Of a stretch of DNA of 64,000 nt, positions 52,079-60,088 are shown piece by piece; the first letter of the stretch is position 1, and every line of letters begins with the position of its first letter. The translations under genes and the position numbers were made by a program. The notes under the pieces are model-generated. The model searched no databases. It was not told the origin of the DNA and was given only the letters and a program-made list of their open reading frames with translations. The DNA is from Streptomyces typhae (lineage in GTDB: Bacteria; Actinomycetota; Actinomycetes; Streptomycetales; Streptomycetaceae), in the NCBI RefSeq assembly GCF_009755605.1, contig NZ_WPNZ01000017.1, positions 62,001 to 126,000 of the forward strand. Direction: 5' to 3'.

Positions 52079-53322
52079 GCCTTGATCGTCTCTTCCGCGG
52101 CCGGCCCCGGGCGAGCCTGCGAGACCCGCTCGTCGGCCGCCGCTGCCCCGGCGCCCGCGCCGGCCAGTGCCGCCCGGCGCCCGGCGACGCCCTTCAGGCG
52201 GTGCAGGCGGTAACCGCCGGGCTTGCGCGCCTCATCGGCCAGGTGCCGCACGACGCCCTTGCACACGGCCTCCTTCATCCTCGCGCCGAGACGGCCGCCG
52301 ATGTGGAACCACACCGCCACATCGGACCTGTTGCCGAACTGGAAGACACCGGTGCCCCGGCCCAGGCTGACGCACTGCGCCCCGGGCAACCGGCGCAGCG
52401 GCTCGGGCTGTTGCCCCGCGAGGCGGCTGAGGATCGTGTCGGCGGCCCGCGCGCCCAGCGGCATCGCCGTCTGGCAGCTCATCCGCAGCGCCAGGCCCGA
52501 CGGCGCCGCCGAGTCCCCGGCGGCCACGATGCGGTCGTCGTCCACGCTCGTCAGCGTCTCGTCGGTGAGCAGGCGGCCCAGGGCGTCGGTGCCGAGGCCG
52601 CTGCGGCGGGCCAGGTCCGGCACGCCGAAGCCCGCGGTCCAGATGGTCAGCGCGCTCGGCAGCTCCCGGCCGTCAGCGAGCCGCACCGCCTCCCGCGTCA
52701 CCGCCACCACCTCCGCGGCGGGACCTTGCACGACCTTCACCCCGAGCGCCGCAAGCCGCCCCGCCACCGACCGCCGCCCCCGCCGGTGCAGGTACGGGCC
52801 GAGCACCCCGCCGCACACCAGCGTGACACCACGGCCCCGCTCCGCCAGCTCGGCGGCGGTCTCGATGCCCGTCGGGCCGGCTCCGACGACCGTCACCGCG
52901 GCCGGCACGGGCGCGGCGTCGAGGACCGGCAGCAGCCGCTGCACCTCCTCCAGGGCGGCGATCGGGTAGGCGAACTCGGCCGCCCCGGGCACCTGCGGGC
53001 CGGCGCTGCCACTGCCCACCGCGTAGAGCAGGTAGTCGTAGCCGACCGCGGCACCGCTCGCCAGCTGCGCACTCCGCCCGGCCGCGTCGATCCGCGTCAC
53101 GCTGTCGACCACCAGCCGCACGTCCCGCGCCAGGACCTCCCGGTAGTCGACGACAGCGGTGCCGGTCCCGCCCACCACCTGGTGCAGACGGATCCGGTGC
53201 ACGAAGGCGGGGCGCGGATTGACCAGCGTCACGCTCACGTCGTCGCGCCGCGTCAGGCGATTGGCCGCCATCACGCCGGCGTACCCGCCGCCCACCACAA
53301 CCACATCGGTCTTCCCCGCCAT
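52075..53322 (-). CDS. NAD(P)/FAD-dependent oxidoreductase (NDH-2-like)
   Basis: 415 residues from ATG 53322, with GGGAG eight bases upstream. Two Rossmann motifs: VVVVGGGYAGVMAANRL for FAD and VTVVGAGPTGIETAAEL for NAD(P)H; ALTIWTAGFGVP and IVAAGDSA complete the FAD site. C-terminal segment RMSCQTAMPLGARAADTI as in type II NADH dehydrogenases. It likely oxidises NADH with a quinone or other carrier and is probably the target of the ECF41 sigma factor it is co-transcribed with. Confidence 0.92.
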   Translation of the reverse strand: MAGKTDVVVVGGGYAGVMAANRLTRRDDVSVTLVNPRPAFVHRIRLHQVVGGTGTAVVDYREVLARDVRLVVDSVTRIDAAGRSAQLASGAAVGYDYLLYAVGSGSAGPQVPGAAEFAYPIAALEEVQRLLPVLDAAPVPAAVTVVGAGPTGIETAAELAERGRGVTLVCGGVLGPYLHRRGRRSVAGRLAALGVKVVQGPAAEVVAVTREAVRLADGRELPSALTIWTAGFGVPDLARRSGLGTDALGRLLTDETLTSVDDDRIVAAGDSAAPSGLALRMSCQTAMPLGARAADTILSRLAGQQPEPLRRLPGAQCVSLGRGTGVFQFGNRSDVAVWFHIGGRLGARMKEAVCKGVVRHLADEARKPGGYRLHRLKGVAGRRAALAGAGAGAAAADERVSQARPGPAAEETIKA

Positions 53323-53413
53323 GATGCTGTCTCCCTCGGCTCGAACGCTTCGAGCCCAAGACACCACCCGCACGCACCCCGTGACAGCATGTGACCCACA
53401 TCACCCCGCATGT

Positions 53414-53451
53414 GCGGGGGTGCCGCCCGGGGCGAGCGGCGGCACCCCCGC
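53414..53451. terminator. Hairpin terminator of the ricin-lectin gene
   Basis: GCGGGGGTGCCGCC and its exact complement with a 10-base loop, 10 bases past the stop codon of the minus-strand lectin gene. Confidence 0.8.
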
Positions 53452-53461
53452 GCGGCGTGTA

Positions 53462-53971
53462 CTACCGGGACCAGATCTGCGTGCTGGCGCCCGTGCACAC
53501 GCTCTGGCGGACCTCGCGGCGGCTGCCGGACGGCGCGGCACCGTCGTCCAGGCACAGGCCGGTGGCCACGTTCTTGATGGTGACCGAGTTGCCGCCCAGC
53601 TCGACGAACTCCCAGCGCTGCGCCGAGACGTTGTCACAGGGCCGCTGGTAGACGGCCGTGCCCGGCGTACTGCTGAACGCCTGGATGCACTTGTTGGAGT
53701 GCAGGGCCCGCAGCAGCGACGTCGGGTCGTCGACCTGGAAGGCCAGGGAGAATCTCTGGTGGGACTTGCCGTTGCAGCTGAACTGCTGCAGGACGGTCTG
53801 GTCGGCCGACGAACCGCCCTGCACGTCCAGGCACTTGCCGGTGGCCGCGTTGCGGAACGAGTACTGGCCCGAGACCCCGGCGTGCGCGGGGCCCGCGAGG
53901 ACGGCGGTCGTCGCCAGGGCGGCGCCGAAGGCGATCCCGGCGCGGACGGTGAGCGAGCTGCGAAGCTTCAT
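53462..53971 (-). CDS. Secreted ricin-type beta-trefoil lectin
   Basis: 169 residues from ATG 53971. Signal peptide LTVRAGIAFGAALATTAVLAG-PAHA. The mature part is one beta-trefoil with three units: YSFRNAATGKCLDVQGG-QFSCNG-QRF, LRALHSNKCIQAFS-RPCDN-QRWEF, VTIKNVATGLCLDDG-VCTG-QIW. No catalytic domain. Such domains bind galactose- or xylan-type glycans; a free secreted lectin is plausible. Confidence 0.92.
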   Translation of the reverse strand: MKLRSSLTVRAGIAFGAALATTAVLAGPAHAGVSGQYSFRNAATGKCLDVQGGSSADQTVLQQFSCNGKSHQRFSLAFQVDDPTSLLRALHSNKCIQAFSSTPGTAVYQRPCDNVSAQRWEFVELGGNSVTIKNVATGLCLDDGAAPSGSRREVRQSVCTGASTQIWSR

Positions 53972-54294
53972 GGAGCGGTCATCTCCCTGATCCGGTACGG
54001 ATGCGGACGCATGCTGACCGGGGCAGCCGGCCCCGCGAGAGCGGCGCCGGCTGTCTCCCCCCGTTCGCCGGCAAGTCTCGCGGGCACCCCACCCGCACCT
54101 CAAAGCCCTTCGAGGCTCATCGAATCCAGACATTTCACGGCCTAGTACGGGGATTCCGGCCAGATCATCCGCGGAGCCCCACCGTCCGCCACCGCGCGCG
54201 TCTAGCGTGATCGCGGCCCGCACCGGCCGCCGCCGACCGGCCGGTGCGGGCTCCGCCTGCTCGACCCCGAAGCCGAGTGCCTGGAGAAACGACG
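53972..54294. other. Divergent intergenic region, 323 bases
   Basis: Promoters of the lectin and the winged-helix gene should lie here. TAGTACGGGGATTCC (about 54143) and CTAGCGTGATCG (about 54202) are the AT-richer points, the latter a possible -10 for the rightward gene. No palindrome of note. Confidence 0.45.
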
Positions 54295-55353
54295 GTGTTA
54301 CGCATCCACTTCACCGCCGAGGACCTGATCCGCGTCCGCGTCGCCCGAGCCCCCGACCCGCTCGCCGAAGCCATCCTGAGCCTGCCGCTGCTCCAGGCCG
54401 CCGAGCACCCCCACCGGCCCGGCGGCGCCGCCCTGTCGGGATGGCGCGAACGCACGCGCCGCGGGCTGCGGCCCGAGATGCGGCTGCTGCTCGACCTGGC
54501 GCCCGCGGGGGTCGGCGAGTACACCCCCGAAGTGTTCACCCACGCCGCCACCCCCAGCCTGGCGGACAGCCTGGACCACACCTGGTCGCTGCCCAGACGG
54601 CAGTGGCGGGCGGACTGGCGCGCCACCCGCCTCCTGCGCCCGCGCGTCCCGCGCTGGGTGCACGCCCTGCACCAGGGCGACCGCACCTGGGCACAGCTCG
54701 TACGGCGCCAACTGCGCTCCTACCACGCCCTGGCCATCGCCCCCTACTGGGCGCAGCTCCTCGCGGCCGCACAGACCGAACGCGCCCAACGGGCCCTGAC
54801 GAGCGTCGACGCGGGCGTCGACGGCCTCCTCGCCACCCTGCACCCCGACATCTCCTGGACGCCCGACGTGCTGTCCGTGCCCTGCGACATGGACCTGGAC
54901 ATGAACCTGGACGGCCGCGGACTGCTGCTCGTGCCCACCTTCTTCTGCTCGCAGCCGCTCGTCCTGATGGACAACGCCGAGCCGGAACGCCCCCTGGTCC
55001 TGCGCTATCCGCTCGCCCGCTCCCTCGCCGAGAGCGCGGCGATCGTGGCCTGCGGAACGCAGTCCACCGGCGAGGGCCTCACCGCCCTGCTCGGCGGCAC
55101 CCGCGCCCGCGTGCTCCAGGCGGTACAGGGCCCGGCGGGCACCGCCGAACTGGCCCGCCGCACCGGCACCTCCGCGGCGACCGCCAGCCACCACGCCTCG
55201 ATCCTGCGCGCCGCCGGCCTCCTCACCACCCGGCGCGACGGGCCCCGGGTGCGGCACGCCCTCACGCCGCTGGGGCGGGCCCTGCTCGACGGGGGCCCCG
55301 GCAGCCCCGCCCCGGACGCCCCGTTGCACGTTCGCCGGCCCCCGGCCCCCTAG
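54295..55353 (+). CDS. ArsR-like winged-helix regulator with large N-terminal domain
   Basis: 352 residues from GTG 54295 with GGAG about eight bases upstream. The C-terminal 80 residues are an ArsR-like winged helix (VLQAVQGPAGTAELARRTGT, SAATASHHASILRAAGLLTT, RDGPRVRHALTPLGRALL). The first 260 residues (LRIHFTAEDLIRVRVARAPD, RPEMRLLLDLAP, VPTFFCSQPLVLMD) are conserved in streptomycete regulators of this size, but the ligand is unknown. A repeat element starts 44 bases after its stop. Confidence 0.88.
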   Translation: MLRIHFTAEDLIRVRVARAPDPLAEAILSLPLLQAAEHPHRPGGAALSGWRERTRRGLRPEMRLLLDLAPAGVGEYTPEVFTHAATPSLADSLDHTWSLPRRQWRADWRATRLLRPRVPRWVHALHQGDRTWAQLVRRQLRSYHALAIAPYWAQLLAAAQTERAQRALTSVDAGVDGLLATLHPDISWTPDVLSVPCDMDLDMNLDGRGLLLVPTFFCSQPLVLMDNAEPERPLVLRYPLARSLAESAAIVACGTQSTGEGLTALLGGTRARVLQAVQGPAGTAELARRTGTSAATASHHASILRAAGLLTTRRDGPRVRHALTPLGRALLDGGPGSPAPDAPLHVRRPPAP

Positions 55354-55397
55354 GGAGCAGATACCGAACGGGCCATGCAGGGCTTCGGGCGCACGAA

Positions 55398-55453
55398 TCC
55401 TTTGGCGAGAGCGCGTGCACCGAGGTCTCCTCCAACCGCTGGTGTCGTCGGAG
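55398..55453 (+). repeat. Direct repeat, left copy, bracketing the membrane/sigma operon
   Basis: The first 16 bases TCCTTTGGCGAGAGCG are identical to 56811-56826, and similarity continues (GCACCG, CTCCTCCAAC, CGGAG) for about 56 bases, with weaker similarity some 35 bases upstream (CCGAACG, CAGGG). It lies before the small membrane protein gene. Confidence 0.7.
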
Positions 55454-55517
55454 AACCCGCACTGCTCCGGCGGCACCAGCGGGTCGGACCGGCCCCGACC
55501 TCGAAGGGGTGTTGTCC

Positions 55518-55901
55518 ATGAGTCGCACCGAGCCAGAAGGAGCGGTCCGCGGTCCTTTGCGTGGCGCGGCCCGCGGTGCCGCGCGTGCCGCGGCCGCGGC
55601 ACGCGGCATCGCAGGCCGCACCGTCAAGAGCACCGACATCTGGATGCAGGACCACTACCGGGCCCTCGTGCTCGGCACGCTGCTGGCTCTCGGCGCCGGG
55701 ACCGGGCTGCTGCTGTGGTGGCGATGGGCCCTGGTCATCGGCCTGGCGAAGCAGATCGCTCCGGTCCTGACGATTGTTTCGATCATCGCGAGCGCGCTGT
55801 GGAGCGCACTCGCGTGGTTCAGCGAGCGCCGTCGGAAGCGGCTGGACGCACAGCGGCACGCGACGCTCGCCCAGCACGGCGACAGCCACGAAGGATCATG
55901 A
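55518..55901 (+). CDS. Small membrane protein encoded with a sigma factor
   Basis: 127 residues from ATG 55518. A basic, Ala/Arg-rich cytoplasmic start is followed by two helices (ALVLGTLLALGAGTGLLLWW; IVSIIASALWSALAWF) and a basic tail (ERRRKRLDAQRHA). There is no zinc-type anti-sigma motif. It overlaps the sigma gene by ATGA, so the two are co-translated; a non-classical membrane partner of that sigma factor is possible. Family not recognised. Confidence 0.8.
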   Translation: MSRTEPEGAVRGPLRGAARGAARAAAAARGIAGRTVKSTDIWMQDHYRALVLGTLLALGAGTGLLLWWRWALVIGLAKQIAPVLTIVSIIASALWSALAWFSERRRKRLDAQRHATLAQHGDSHEGS

Positions 55902-56641
55902 CGAGAGCACACGACACCGAGAGCCTGCCGCCCGCCGCCCCGGGCGGGCAGCAGGCCTTCGGCCTGCCCCGCACGGCCGTGCGGGCCCCGGCGGGAGCCG
56001 GGCGCGACGTCGAACACCGCCGCGAGGACGCGGACTCCGGGCAGCCGCGGCCCGCCGACGCTCTTGAACGGTCACTGCCCGCGCACCGCACCCCGCGGCA
56101 AAAGCCGCCCCCGGCACCGTCCTTCGAGGACTTATACCAGCGTCTGCAGCCACGCCTGCGCAGGTACGTCATACGGGTGCTGGGCGCCGAACACGGCCAT
56201 GAGGCGGACGACGTCCTGCAGACGGCCTGGATCGCCGTGCTGCCCCACTGGAACCGCGTGAGCCGGATGGACCATGCGGAAGCCTACGTCTACAAGGTCA
56301 CCCGCAACGAGACGCTGGGCGCCCTGCGGGCCGCGGGGCGCCGCAACCGCTTGGCCCCGCTCGCCGACGACACGCAACTGCTCGTGCTCGCCGAACGGCA
56401 CGGGCCGCCCCGGACGAGCGCGGCCGACCGCGTGGTGGACGCCGAAGGAGTGAAGCAGTACATCCAAAAGCAGCTCGCGCCGCTGCTGTCGTGGCAGCAA
56501 CTCGCGGTGCTGGCACTGGACCTGGACGGCTACAGCACCGACATGGCCGCCGATGCGCTGCACGTGGAGCCCAGCACGGTCCGGGCGCAGCGGCATCGCC
56601 TGCGCAGGAAGCTCAAGACGGCACCGCGGCCCGACCTTTGA
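55898..56641 (+). CDS. ECF-like RNA polymerase sigma factor
   Basis: 247 residues from ATG 55898. The first 70 residues are low complexity. Region 2: FEDLYQRLQPRLRRYVIRVL, GHEADDVLQTAWIAVLPHW, YVYKVTRNETLGALRAAGRR. Region 4: LLSWQQLAVLALDLDGYSTDMAADALHVEPSTVRAQRHRLRRKL. Domain order is that of sigma-70 family ECF proteins. It is coupled to the small membrane protein gene upstream and ends 111 bases before a strong hairpin. Confidence 0.88.
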   Translation: MTRAHDTESLPPAAPGGQQAFGLPRTAVRAPAGAGRDVEHRREDADSGQPRPADALERSLPAHRTPRQKPPPAPSFEDLYQRLQPRLRRYVIRVLGAEHGHEADDVLQTAWIAVLPHWNRVSRMDHAEAYVYKVTRNETLGALRAAGRRNRLAPLADDTQLLVLAERHGPPRTSAADRVVDAEGVKQYIQKQLAPLLSWQQLAVLALDLDGYSTDMAADALHVEPSTVRAQRHRLRRKLKTAPRPDL

Positions 56642-56751
56642 CCTGGAGACCGCACCACGGCCGCACCTCTGCGGGCACAGCGCCCGCGGCGGGCCGCCCG
56701 GTGTCCCGCCGGCGCACCACAGCGGTGCCCCGCCGGCACGCAGAACCAGAA

Positions 56752-56781
56752 GTCTCCGGCAGCCGAGCGGCTGCCGGAGAC
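56752..56781. terminator. Strong hairpin terminator after sigma factor gene
   Basis: GTCTCCGGCAGCC and its exact complement with a GAGC loop. Confidence 0.8.
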
Positions 56782-56810
56782 CCCCGAACGCAGGAGCCCG
56801 GCGTCCCTGG

Positions 56811-56868
56811 TCCTTTGGCGAGAGCGGGGAGCACCGGGCCCTCCTCCAACGCATGGCTGGAGTCCGAG
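56811..56868 (+). repeat. Direct repeat, right copy
   Basis: Counterpart of 55398-55453, same orientation, about 1.4 kb away. It lies beyond the terminator of the sigma operon, so it is not an obvious leader of any gene. Confidence 0.7.
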
Positions 56869-56976
56869 AGGACAGCCCGGGGCGGCCCTCTCACTCACTA
56901 CAAGGGAGGCGCGGGCCCCAAGCGTTTACACCACGGGCAACGCATCCGAGCAGGACGTGCGCCGCCGCAGCCCGCC

Positions 56977-58284
56977 CTAGGCGAACACACGGTCGTACTC
57001 GTGCCGCGACCACTTCGTCACCTGGGCCACACGCCGGCTGCCTCGCGTCCGGTCCGGCGGCGGCAGCACGACCGGCACCGGGACACTCTCGTCCTCGGGC
57101 TTGCGCGGTGCGCGGCCGGCCGCTTGCGGTTCCGGCGCCTTCGCCGACGCCATCATGCTCTCGATGAGCAACGGAAGCATGAGCAGACCGAGGGCTCGGG
57201 CCATGACACGGAACTGCGCGCGTACGGGCAGGGTGAAATAGGTCCGGTCGTACGACGACTGCAGCGGCACCACCCTCTTGAGATAGGCCTCCGCGTCGAA
57301 TTTGTGCACGATCATCCAGGCGCGCAGCTCGGGGCTCAGCGGCCCGGTCAGACCAGGACGGTACTCGAACACCCAGCGGCACGCCTGCGGGTAACGGATC
57401 GCCAGCGCGGGATTCTCGGGCTTCGGCCCCACGAGGGTGAGATCCCCGGCGAGGAGGTTCCAAAGGCGCGGCAGCTGCTCGATCCCGGACCGCATCAGGA
57501 ACAGATCGGAGTGCGTCGCCGGATCCCCTTCCTCGGTCACCCGCACATTGAACTTGTACCGTACGAAGACGATCCCGCCCTGCCCCACGCGCGGCTGCCG
57601 GTCCAGCACTCTGCGCCCCTTGAGTTTCAGCAGGACGTACCCGACGGCCAGCGGCAGGAGCGTGCTGACCAGCGCGGCCACGGCGAAAGCCACATCGACC
57701 ATCCGCATCACCGGGGACGGTTTGCGGCTCCTCAGCCCAAGGGCCAGAGTGTGCATGCGTTCGTGCCACCACGGGAGATCGGCCCCCGCGGACGCCGCCG
57801 TGCTCCGTCCGCCGCGCCGCTTCACCAGGCGGTGGGTCCGGGAGGCCACGGCGCTGCACACCAGCGCCGAGCCCGCGAGGATCCACACCTTCGCGACGTC
57901 GCCGGCGGCGTCCAAGTGAGGTGAGAGGACGACGAACGTCGCCGTGAGGACGAGCCAGAAAGAAATGATGTCTCCCAGGACGGAGACCGTTTTCGCCGTG
58001 GCTACGGCATGAAAGGGGCGGCGGCCTGCGCGCTCCCGCGCTGCCGGGGCAGCCGCGCGGGAGCGCCCCCGATGCGAGGCGATGGTGTTGCGCTGCGCCA
58101 CTTCGATCTTTGCCTGCAGCAGGAGTGCGTCCACTTCGCTCGTGGACGCAAGGCGGCTCGTTGCCTCTTGCAGCCGCGCCTCGTAGGCGTGGACGCGGTC
58201 CTTCTCCTCATCAGTAAGATCGGCCTCGTCCTGCCGGGCCGAACGCACCGCATCGCCTCCGAACTCCCTCATCCGGTTCTTCAT
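56977..58284 (-). CDS. Membrane sugar transferase (WcaJ/bacterial sugar transferase type)
   Basis: 435 residues. Residues 1-85 are soluble and partly coiled (LTDEEKDRVHAYEARLQEAT), then two helices (LGDIISFWLVLTATFVVLSP; VWILAGSALVCSAVAS), a third before the catalytic domain, and the domain of phosphoglycosyl transferases: RQPRVGQGGIVFVRYKF, SGIEQLPRLWNLLAGDLTLVGPKPENP, EYRPGLTGPLSPELRA. It would transfer a sugar-1-phosphate to undecaprenyl phosphate to start a glycan. It overlaps the sigma gene upstream by ATGA, an unusual partnership. Confidence 0.88.
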   Translation of the reverse strand: MKNRMREFGGDAVRSARQDEADLTDEEKDRVHAYEARLQEATSRLASTSEVDALLLQAKIEVAQRNTIASHRGRSRAAAPAARERAGRRPFHAVATAKTVSVLGDIISFWLVLTATFVVLSPHLDAAGDVAKVWILAGSALVCSAVASRTHRLVKRRGGRSTAASAGADLPWWHERMHTLALGLRSRKPSPVMRMVDVAFAVAALVSTLLPLAVGYVLLKLKGRRVLDRQPRVGQGGIVFVRYKFNVRVTEEGDPATHSDLFLMRSGIEQLPRLWNLLAGDLTLVGPKPENPALAIRYPQACRWVFEYRPGLTGPLSPELRAWMIVHKFDAEAYLKRVVPLQSSYDRTYFTLPVRAQFRVMARALGLLMLPLLIESMMASAKAPEPQAAGRAPRKPEDESVPVPVVLPPPDRTRGSRRVAQVTKWSRHEYDRVFA

Positions 58285-58949
58285 TTCCGCTTCCCCTCAG
58301 CATCCCCCATTGATTTAGCCAGCTCCGGGTGGTCCGTCACGAGAACGGAAGCCAGCTTCTTCCTTGCGTGACGCAGATTCGAACGAACGGTCGCCGGTGT
58401 CATGCGTAGCTGTACCGCAATCTCCTGGGGTTCGAATCCATCGATGTGCCAGGCGATGACCTGGCGCTGAACTCCGGTCAGATGGGTCTCCACGAACGTG
58501 ATGACGAACTCCCAGTCCTCCAGGGGGCTCGACAGGGAGTACGCCTCCGCCTCGTCCGACGTGAGGGACCGGCGGGCCGACGCGAGACTCCTGTTGATCC
58601 TGATGTCGTTGCGCATGAAGTGGTGCGCTGCCGCCTTGCGGCACCATGCGCGCGGTGAGCGCACGGTGCGCCAGTTCATCAGCAGATCCACCAGGGAGGA
58701 CTGAGCGGCGTCCTTCGCCTCTTCGACAGTGGCGCCCAGGAAAATCACATGCCTGGTCAGCGACGTGAACTCAGAACGATAGAATTGATCGTACCTTTCC
58801 TGCTCCATCGCGGTGAGCGGCTGCACAGGTGTGTGCGACGGCCGACGTTTCTGCCGCGGGAACTCGAGCGCCTCGCCGGGCGTCGCTTCCTGACCGTGCA
58901 GCTCGGCGCCCTCGTCCTCCGAGCGGCGCGCCTCCTTACGCCCCCACAT
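58281..58949 (-). CDS. ECF-like RNA polymerase sigma factor
   Basis: 222 residues. After a charged N-terminus, region 2 is YDQFYRSEFTSLTRHVIFLG, TVEEAKDAAQSSLVDLLMNW, RTVRSPRAWCRKAAAHHFMR; region 4 is LTGVQRQVIAWHIDGFEPQEIAVQLRMTPATVRSNLRHARKKLASV. It is the first gene of an operon with the sugar transferase (ATGA overlap). GC at third positions is lower than in neighbours, hinting at transfer or low expression. Confidence 0.9.
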   Translation of the reverse strand: MWGRKEARRSEDEGAELHGQEATPGEALEFPRQKRRPSHTPVQPLTAMEQERYDQFYRSEFTSLTRHVIFLGATVEEAKDAAQSSLVDLLMNWRTVRSPRAWCRKAAAHHFMRNDIRINRSLASARRSLTSDEAEAYSLSSPLEDWEFVITFVETHLTGVQRQVIAWHIDGFEPQEIAVQLRMTPATVRSNLRHARKKLASVLVTDHPELAKSMGDAEGKRK

Positions 58950-59260
58950 GAGACATCCCTGTCCCGGTCCGCGTCACGTTCATGCCTCGTAGGGGCCCCG
59001 GCACGGCCGGGCGTGCAATCGCGCGCCGAGATTCTTCCGGCGGCCCTCGTGCGGACACCCCGGACCGGGCCGGGCGCGCCGTGTCCCGCAGGCGCGTGCG
59101 GAGTACGCCCGTATCCCGGAAGTACGTGATGTGCCGCCCGGCCCCCGCGAGCAAGGGTGAAGCCCTGCGCGGTGAGGTGGCTCGCCGCCGACCGGGGGAG
59201 GGCACAGGGGGCGGCGCGGTTCCGGGCCCCCTCTCCTCCCGTCCACGAGCAGGAGTAGGC
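58950..59260. other. Divergent intergenic region, 311 bases
   Basis: Between the sigma factor gene and griI-like gene. It should hold both promoters. CGTATCCCGGAAGTACGTGA (59109-59128) is a lower-GC segment with a loose CGTA/TACG symmetry. No clear operator or RNA gene. Confidence 0.45.
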
Positions 59261-60088
59261 ATGGCAAACGAACTGAACGTGCCCTTCGGGCGCGGGCTGC
59301 GGCTGCGGCGGCTGTACGGGGGTGACTCCGGGCGGCTGCTGATCGTGCCCCTGGACCACTCGGTGACGGACGGGCCTCTCACCGCGGGCCGCACGCTCGG
59401 CGACCTCGTCGGCAGCCTGGCCGCGAGCCGGGTGGACGCGGTGGTCCTGCACAAGGGCAGCCTGCGCGCGGTGCGTCCCGGGCTCTTCCGCGACACCTCG
59501 CTGATCGTGCACCTCAGCGCCAGCACGGTGCACGCCGCGGACCCCAACGCCAAGTACCTGGTGGCCACGGTCGAGGAGGCCCTGCGCCTGGGCGCGGACG
59601 CGGTCAGTGTCCATGTGAACCTCGGCTCCCTGGAGGAGCGCCGCCAGATCGCCGACATGGCGGCCGTCGCCGAGGCCTGCGACCGCTGGAACCTGCCGCT
59701 GCTCGCGATGATGTACCCGCGCGGCCCCAAGATCGACAACCCGCGCGACCCGGAGCTCGTGGCGCACGCCGTCACCCTCGCGGCCGACCTCGGCGCCGAC
59801 CTGGTCAAGACCGTGTACGTCGGCGACGAGAGCGAGATGCGGGATCTGACCCGCGCCGCGCCGCTGCCGGTGGTCGCGGTCGGGGGACCGCGCGCGGGCG
59901 ACGACCGGCAGGTCGTGGCCTATGTGGAGGAGGTGCTCAGGGGCGGGGCCGCGGGCGTCGCCATGGGCCGCAACATCTTCCAGGCCCCGGACCCCGGCGC
60001 CCTCGCCGCCCGCCTCGCCGCCGTCATCCACGCCGAGGGCTCTTTTGTGCCCGCACCCATCCCCGCCCCCGAAGGAGTTCTGTCATGA
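59261..60088 (+). CDS. griI: GriI-like aldolase of 3-amino-4-hydroxybenzoate biosynthesis
   Basis: 275 residues from ATG 59261, five bases after AGGAG. Class I aldolase of the DhnA/ADH-synthase type: LLIVPLDHSVTDGP, DAVVLHKGSL, DAVSVHVNLGS, MYPRGPKI, and the Schiff-base Lys in DLVKTVYVGD (about 183), VAVGGPRAGD. GriI of S. griseus joins aspartate semialdehyde with dihydroxyacetone phosphate to a C7 sugar acid. The length and the ATGA-coupled griH-like gene behind it support this function; the archaeal-type aromatic pathway enzyme is the alternative but is not expected here. Confidence 0.9.
   Translation: MANELNVPFGRGLRLRRLYGGDSGRLLIVPLDHSVTDGPLTAGRTLGDLVGSLAASRVDAVVLHKGSLRAVRPGLFRDTSLIVHLSASTVHAADPNAKYLVATVEEALRLGADAVSVHVNLGSLEERRQIADMAAVAEACDRWNLPLLAMMYPRGPKIDNPRDPELVAHAVTLAADLGADLVKTVYVGDESEMRDLTRAAPLPVVAVGGPRAGDDRQVVAYVEEVLRGGAAGVAMGRNIFQAPDPGALAARLAAVIHAEGSFVPAPIPAPEGVLS

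Larger units (their letters stand above)
56642..56976. other. Convergent intergenic region, 335 bases
   Basis: It contains a strong hairpin (56752-56781) after the sigma gene, then the right copy of the direct repeat (56811-56868), then CCCTCTCACTCACTACAAGGG and further sequence up to the sugar transferase stop. No gene on either strand. Confidence 0.55.

Noticed and set aside
58427..58440. GGGGTTCGAATCCA, like a tRNA T-arm
   Set aside because: It lies inside the sigma factor coding region (D-G-F-E-P) and no acceptor stem or other tRNA arms fit around it.
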